Of a stretch of DNA of 64,000 nt, positions 59,876 through 64,000 are shown piece by piece (positions within the stretch are counted from its first letter, which is position 1; each line of letters begins with the position of its first letter). A program made the translations under genes and the position numbers. The DNA is from JARIHD01 sp035758825 (lineage in GTDB: Bacteria > Patescibacteriota > Saccharimonadia > Saccharimonadales > UBA4665), in assembly GCA_035758825.1 (NCBI GenBank), contig DASTWA010000005.1, positions 12,273 to 76,272 on the forward strand. Direction: 5' to 3'. A model generated the notes under the pieces. That model was not told where the DNA came from, ran no database searches, and saw nothing but the letters and a program-made list of their open reading frames with translations.

Positions 59876-61015
59876 TTAACTGCGCCGCTTTCGCAACGCC
59901 TCTTCGTAGACGACCAAAATCTCGTCGGCCACATTGGGCATGTCAAAGCGCCGTACAAATTGCTGCTGCCAGTCACGAGCCTCCTGTCGGAGCTTGGGGC
60001 TGGCCAAATATTTTTGGATCTTATTAGCGAACGCTTCTTCGTTAGTCGGAACAAACAACGCCTCAGGCCGTTCCCCTAATACACCGGCATAGCCCGGATT
60101 ATCGCCGGCAATAACCACGCCGCGCCCGGCGGCCATCCCCTCCAATAGGACAATGCCGAAGCTTTCTCCACCGGTGCTGGGGTATACAATCACGTCGCCA
60201 GTCGCCAGGTAGCGGGGCTTATCTTCTTCGGATACAAAGCCCGTAAAGGTGACCAACTTACCGAGCTTATGTTGTTTGACGTACGCCTTAAGGGATTCTT
60301 CGAGCGGACCCTTGCCACAGACCAAGACCTTGCAGTCGGCCGGCAGGGCTTTTTGGTCGTACAGACGCTTAATCGCGCGCAAAAAATACTGGCACCCTTT
60401 GCGCTCGACTAACCTGCCGAAAAACACGATGTTGGTCGATTGTTCGTATTCTTTAAAAGGTCTGGGCGCATAAAACGGCGCCAGACGGAGGGTATTGGGC
60501 ACAACTGAACTCTCCACCCGGAACGTCTCCCATGCAAAATCCTGGGCGACCTTGGACACGCTGATAATTTCGTCGAACCGGCCGAGCGATCCGCCGACCA
60601 GCATTCGCAGCAGGACGTTCCCAAAGTGTACCAGCCGCGAATGCGGCGCGATATGAAACGTCCCTACCACGCCGGTATGTGTCGAGACACTCTTGACCAC
60701 CCGGCCGCCCAGGAATGGGCTGTAGGGCATCTGCACATGAATAATGTCATATTCTTCGCGCTCAAGAAGTTTGCGCAGCTTCCGTTTGCTGACTGGAAGC
60801 GGAATAGACATGCGATTCTGGTTGAAACGCACCTTAATGTTGCGCCCTACGTTGTGGACATGCGGGACATCTTTGCGGCTGGTCTCGCCGACTATGTAGT
60901 GGACAGTGTGCCCCTGGCTGGCAAACCAGCTGCCGACATTCAGCACATATTGCTGCACGCCATCCGGCGTGTCGAGGGAATCATCAAGGACGAAGGCGAT
61001 TTTGTAGTTATCCAT
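59876..61015 (-). CDS. Family 4 glycosyltransferase
   Basis: A 379-residue GT-B enzyme. N-terminal domain: YKIAFVLDDSLDTPDGVQQYV, with VGSWFASQGHTVHYIVGE. C-terminal donor domain: FFGRLVERKGCQYFLRAI and YPSTGGESFGIVLLEGMAAGRGVVIAG, with the GT4 Glu pair. It resembles the neighbouring GT4 (61017-62156) and mannosyltransferases of the PimA type, so it probably adds a sugar to a membrane lipid (inference). The start is one base after the stop of that neighbour. Confidence 0.9.
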   Translation of the reverse strand: MDNYKIAFVLDDSLDTPDGVQQYVLNVGSWFASQGHTVHYIVGETSRKDVPHVHNVGRNIKVRFNQNRMSIPLPVSKRKLRKLLEREEYDIIHVQMPYSPFLGGRVVKSVSTHTGVVGTFHIAPHSRLVHFGNVLLRMLVGGSLGRFDEIISVSKVAQDFAWETFRVESSVVPNTLRLAPFYAPRPFKEYEQSTNIVFFGRLVERKGCQYFLRAIKRLYDQKALPADCKVLVCGKGPLEESLKAYVKQHKLGKLVTFTGFVSEEDKPRYLATGDVIVYPSTGGESFGIVLLEGMAAGRGVVIAGDNPGYAGVLGERPEALFVPTNEEAFANKIQKYLASPKLRQEARDWQQQFVRRFDMPNVADEILVVYEEALRKRRS

Positions 61016-61016
61016 A

Positions 61017-62156
61017 TTAGTCTTGTTGGACTGGCGGTTTGTTCTTTAGGGCGGTTTCGTAGACCTCTTCATACTGGTCTACAATCGCCGCGTAGCTGTA
61101 CTGCGGCAATTGGCTCTCGGCCCATTCACGCCACAGGCGGCGCAGGTCGGCTTCGTGCAGCAAGAGGTGTAGGCGACGAGAAAATTCGGCGTGATGTTTG
61201 GGGTTGACGAGCGATAGCGCTCCTAAGCCCTTCATGACACTGGCATAGCCCGGATTATCGCCCGCGACCACCACCGTTCCGGTAGCCATGGCTTCCAGCA
61301 GCACGATGCCAAAACTTTCGCCATACAAGGCAGGCGAACAATACAGGTCGGCGGTCCGCAGGTAATGGATTTTCTCTTTTTCGGATACAAAGCCCACAAA
61401 TGACACGGCGTCGCCCAGCTCCAGGTCGGCGGTCAGGGCCTCCAGCTTGGCGCGGTCAGGGCCGTCACCGGCAATAATGAGCGATACGTTCTTTTCGGTT
61501 TGGGTCATGATCTTAAAGGCATGCAAAAGGTGTTTTACCCCCTTGCGCTGCTCCAGACGGCCGAGATAAAAGACCATTTTATTCTTACGGTTTTCGTTGC
61601 GGCGCAGCGGCGCCCGGTATTTGGCGATGTCGATGCCATTGGGGATGAGCGCTACCGGCTTGTCGGTCAGGCTGCAAACGTATTCGGCTGCGGCTTCCGA
61701 AACCGCCGTGTACTCGTGGATGTATTTAAGTACCGATTTGGTATAGGGCGTAACAACCTTGATCATGGTACGGGTCATGATGGTCTCGGGGAGCTTGGCA
61801 TGGAAGGTCGCCACGTTAACGCACTTGGAGCGGCTCAAAATTTGGGCGCTCAGCATCGGCACCCATGGCTCATGGAAGTGCAGGATATCAAAATTATGTT
61901 CGGCCAAAATCTGGTCAATGGTCTCGTTTACGCTGGCCGAAACCTGGACAACGGTGTGCAACGGCGAATTAAAGTCCTTGGACTCGCCGACAAAAATAAC
62001 ATGCTTGCCGGGTGGTTCGTCCGAATCTTTGGGCCGAGGAGTAAGGACGTAGACTTCGTGCCCGCGCTTGCGCAGTTCGGCCATGCAGGCAAAGATATGT
62101 TCTTTGACGCCGCCGCCCTTTGCGATGTTATACGGGCATATAAGTCCGATTTTCAT
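61017..62156 (-). CDS. Family 4 glycosyltransferase (PimA-like)
   Basis: A 379-residue GT-B enzyme. It starts MKIGLICPYNIAKGGGVKEHIF, whose Gly-rich loop is typical of phosphatidylinositol mannosyltransferases, and has FHEPWVPMLSAQIL, FYLGRLEQRKGVKHLLHAF and SPALYGESFGIVLLEAMATGT. The acceptor is probably a membrane lipid. It is the first of two adjacent paralogues that may add successive sugars to one glycolipid. Confidence 0.92.
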   Translation of the reverse strand: MKIGLICPYNIAKGGGVKEHIFACMAELRKRGHEVYVLTPRPKDSDEPPGKHVIFVGESKDFNSPLHTVVQVSASVNETIDQILAEHNFDILHFHEPWVPMLSAQILSRSKCVNVATFHAKLPETIMTRTMIKVVTPYTKSVLKYIHEYTAVSEAAAEYVCSLTDKPVALIPNGIDIAKYRAPLRRNENRKNKMVFYLGRLEQRKGVKHLLHAFKIMTQTEKNVSLIIAGDGPDRAKLEALTADLELGDAVSFVGFVSEKEKIHYLRTADLYCSPALYGESFGIVLLEAMATGTVVVAGDNPGYASVMKGLGALSLVNPKHHAEFSRRLHLLLHEADLRRLWREWAESQLPQYSYAAIVDQYEEVYETALKNKPPVQQD

Positions 62157-62199
62157 ACCTGCATTCTAGTATACACCATACGGCTGCCGGGCAAGGGGC

Positions 62200-63141
62200 T
62201 TAGGCTTTTGCCTTGCGGAGCAGCAAGCGCCGCAGCTTGGGCGGCACAAACGGCGCGGCCGCCTTGGCATCGGCGATGATGCTCGGTGCATGGTTGCCGA
62301 CCCTCAGGGTATCTACCAGGTTGAACTCACGAAAGATGACCCGGTAATGTTGTTCGACTATATGGTTGTCAAAATAACGGTCCCCGGCAATAGCCACATG
62401 ATGGACCGGCAGGTCAACCTTTACTTTGCAGTTGTCCAGGTTAAGGAATTCGGCGCTGGTCTTCATGTGGGTGCGGACGTCGTTGTCATGCCAAAGCCCA
62501 ATCTCGACATCCAACATCTCCTGAAGCTCGTCGGCGGCCAAATCCTGGAACTTATTCTTGGCGTTGTGCGTACGCTTGTAGGCATGGCGCAAGAAAAAAG
62601 GGTGGAGGATTACGTACCGGAAGAACAGGGCGGTCAAACGGAACGAAAACAGGCGGATAAGCGAACGGTACATAAACTGACGTTTACCGCTAAAGGTAAA
62701 GTCGTCTTTGTGCGCAAAACCGGCGATACTGACGAACAGGTCGACTTTTTTGGTCAGCTCGGGGTATCGCTGCAGCATGCGGGTTGCCACCACAAATCCA
62801 AAACTCATACCGGCGATCACTACCTTGCGGCGTTTGTAGCGCATCTTGATGAACGCAGCCAAGTAATCAGCCAGATTGTCGATGGTTGCTTCTTCGCCAA
62901 TCTTATAAAAGCTATCCATACCACCAAAACCGGGCAGGTCGGGCATAGTTACCGCTCCATAGCGGTTGAGGTTCTGCATAATGCCGAACCAGCGCTCCAG
63001 GCTGGAATGGTGGCCATATACAAAAAGGATTTCGCGGTTACGGCTTTTGGGCGCAGGCATATGCAGCATGCGGCCATTCAGCCCGTTCATGTTTAATGGG
63101 ACGATGTAGTCCTGGGGGTTTGGTTGGCTTGTCTTTACCAT
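62200..63141 (-). CDS. Alpha/beta hydrolase
   Basis: A 313-residue alpha/beta hydrolase. Motifs: LFVYGHHSSLERWFG (oxyanion loop), PDLPGFGGMDS, nucleophile VIAGMSFGFVVA near residue 113, acid in VAIAGDRYFD and His in VGNHAPSII. The end of the protein is basic (RRLLLRKAKA). I start at ATG 63141 (MVKTSQPNPQDY); a frame reaching 63432 runs into the divergent VanY gene. A TATAAT box on the minus strand lies at 63189-63184. It is the first gene of the run with the two glycosyltransferases, so a lipid substrate is plausible. Confidence 0.85.
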   Translation of the reverse strand: MVKTSQPNPQDYIVPLNMNGLNGRMLHMPAPKSRNREILFVYGHHSSLERWFGIMQNLNRYGAVTMPDLPGFGGMDSFYKIGEEATIDNLADYLAAFIKMRYKRRKVVIAGMSFGFVVATRMLQRYPELTKKVDLFVSIAGFAHKDDFTFSGKRQFMYRSLIRLFSFRLTALFFRYVILHPFFLRHAYKRTHNAKNKFQDLAADELQEMLDVEIGLWHDNDVRTHMKTSAEFLNLDNCKVKVDLPVHHVAIAGDRYFDNHIVEQHYRVIFREFNLVDTLRVGNHAPSIIADAKAAAPFVPPKLRRLLLRKAKA

Positions 63142-63259
63142 GCAAAAATATCCGGCTAGTGCTGTTAGTTTTTCGTTACCTACATTATAAGGCAATAATG
63201 CTGAAAAAATGCGACTGTTTTTACTTTTTGTAACCCGCCTGGGTACAATAAGAACCATT

Positions 63260-63994
63260 ATGAAGAAACTTTTTATGGTTATGGTCATTAGCGCCGTGTT
63301 TTTTGTGGGCTGGCTGGTATGGCACAACCAGCAAGACGCCGGCGCCCCAGGCAATCCAAACGCGGCGCACGGCTTTGACAAGAAACAATTTTCGCTTAAC
63401 GACCCGGCAAGCCTGTGGGTCGTCACCAACAAGCAGCGAACTCTCCAGCCAGCCAGCTACGAGCCTGCCGACCTGGTAACGCCGGATGTGCAGCTTCGTC
63501 TTGGACGGAACGCCGAAGAAATGCAGCTCCGCAAGGCCGCCGCTACGGCTCTGCAGGACCTGTTTGCCGCTGCTTCTGGGGACGGTATTGAACTGCAAAT
63601 CTCTAGCGCCTACCGTTCGTACGGCTACCAAAAGAATCTCTACAACCACTACGTGGACGTCCAAGGCAGGGAGACCGCCGACACCCAAAGCGCCCGCCCA
63701 GGCTACAGCGAACACCAGACAGGTTTGGCGGTTGACGTCGAGCCTACCAGCCGCGAGTGTGAAGTAGAAGCGTGTTTTGGCGACCTGCCGGAAGGCAAGT
63801 GGGTGGCCGACAATGCCTACAAGTATGGATTCATCATCCGTTACCCAAAAGACATGCAACATGTTACAGGCTATATATATGAGCCGTGGCACATCAGGTT
63901 TGTGGGAACGGCTTTGTCCAGCGAAATGAACAGACAGCGCGTCACAACCATGGAACAGTTTTTTGGGCTGGAAAACGCACCCGATTACGAGTAA
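63260..63994 (+). CDS. VanY-type D-alanyl-D-alanine carboxypeptidase
   Basis: A 244-residue protein with an N-terminal membrane anchor or signal (LFMVMVISAVFFVGWLVW, residues 4-21) and an extracellular LAS/VanY peptidase domain. Zinc and catalytic residues: SSAYRSYGYQKNLYN, SEHQTGLAVDVEP (SxHxxGxxxD) and EPWHIRFVG (ExxH). It trims the terminal D-Ala of peptidoglycan stems, acting on its own or a host's wall. A TACAAT box (63244-63249) lies 10 bases before the ATG, with no Shine-Dalgarno. It is divergent from the alpha/beta hydrolase. Confidence 0.92.
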   Translation: MKKLFMVMVISAVFFVGWLVWHNQQDAGAPGNPNAAHGFDKKQFSLNDPASLWVVTNKQRTLQPASYEPADLVTPDVQLRLGRNAEEMQLRKAAATALQDLFAAASGDGIELQISSAYRSYGYQKNLYNHYVDVQGRETADTQSARPGYSEHQTGLAVDVEPTSRECEVEACFGDLPEGKWVADNAYKYGFIIRYPKDMQHVTGYIYEPWHIRFVGTALSSEMNRQRVTTMEQFFGLENAPDYE

Positions 63995-64000
63995 GCTACT

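Noticed and set aside
1..64000. CRISPR arrays, insertion sequences or transposase/integrase genes
   Set aside because: I saw no regularly spaced direct repeats and no transposase, integrase or Cas motifs in any frame.

Overview
The window looks like chromosome from a Candidate Phyla Radiation bacterium, most likely a Saccharibacteria (TM7) relative. This is inference: the genes are short, packed and often overlap by 1-4 bases; DnaX and RecR have lost their zinc-binding cysteine modules; L1 carries a long charged N-terminal extension; many genes have a TATAAT-like box only 5-11 bases before the start codon and no Shine-Dalgarno (leaderless-type); and the metabolism seen is salvage, peptide breakdown and cell-surface glycosylation rather than biosynthesis. 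UGA, UAG and UAA all end genes, so the code is standard.

Layout. 1-7114 (minus) is one giant Tc/SpvB-type toxin gene with FG-GAP and RHS repeats, an RHS core and a variable C-terminal toxin tip that runs off the left edge. 7394-10001 (minus) holds a membrane protein and a three-gene operon of HAD phosphatase, small unknown and histidine phosphatase. 10373-14029 is an AT-richer island with a TIR-domain gene broken by one in-frame TAG and a large zinc-ribbon plus PD-(D/E)XK-like nuclease, facing each other. It ends in tRNA fragments and an intact tRNA-Trp (14352-14427). 14454-20853 has a CPBP protease, an alpha/beta hydrolase, a P-loop kinase, a YgjP-like metallopeptidase, an orphan sensor kinase and a membrane glycosyltransferase.

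20937-25854 is the secE-nusG / rplK-rplA region, split by a 794-residue protein that joins an HD-like region to a DUF1152-like region. 26557-27865 is a small acidic ORF followed by a GT4 glycosyltransferase. 27810-34356 is a thymidylate cluster: deoxyribosyltransferase-like protein, ThyA, HIT-dCMP deaminase fusion, nucleotidyltransferase, phosphotransferase, DHFR, and divergently a thymidylate kinase fused to ThyX-like sequence. Together these could take dCMP through dUMP and dTMP to dTDP.

34361-39391 holds a GNAT-like gene and three M20 peptidases under two paralogous attenuators, each made of a strong promoter, an almost leaderless 19-20-codon leader peptide, an antiterminator segment and a terminator. 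39374-40590 is rplJ-rplL behind an L10-type leader. 40862-49402 is a run of small enzymes and unknowns, several with a terminator-like hairpin at the predicted 5' end of the mRNA. 49536-54714 holds dnaX, dnaB, a PMT-like membrane glycosyltransferase, a 113-base near-perfect hairpin, ybaB and recR. 54789-63994 has membrane-anchored proteins, a DHH phosphoesterase, cysS, an AI-2E family transporter, two GT4 glycosyltransferases, an alpha/beta hydrolase and a VanY-type D,D-carboxypeptidase.

The most novel items are the paired leader-peptide attenuators on the peptidase genes, the Tmk-ThyX fusion, the TIR/nuclease island and the giant Tc-like toxin in a reduced genome.
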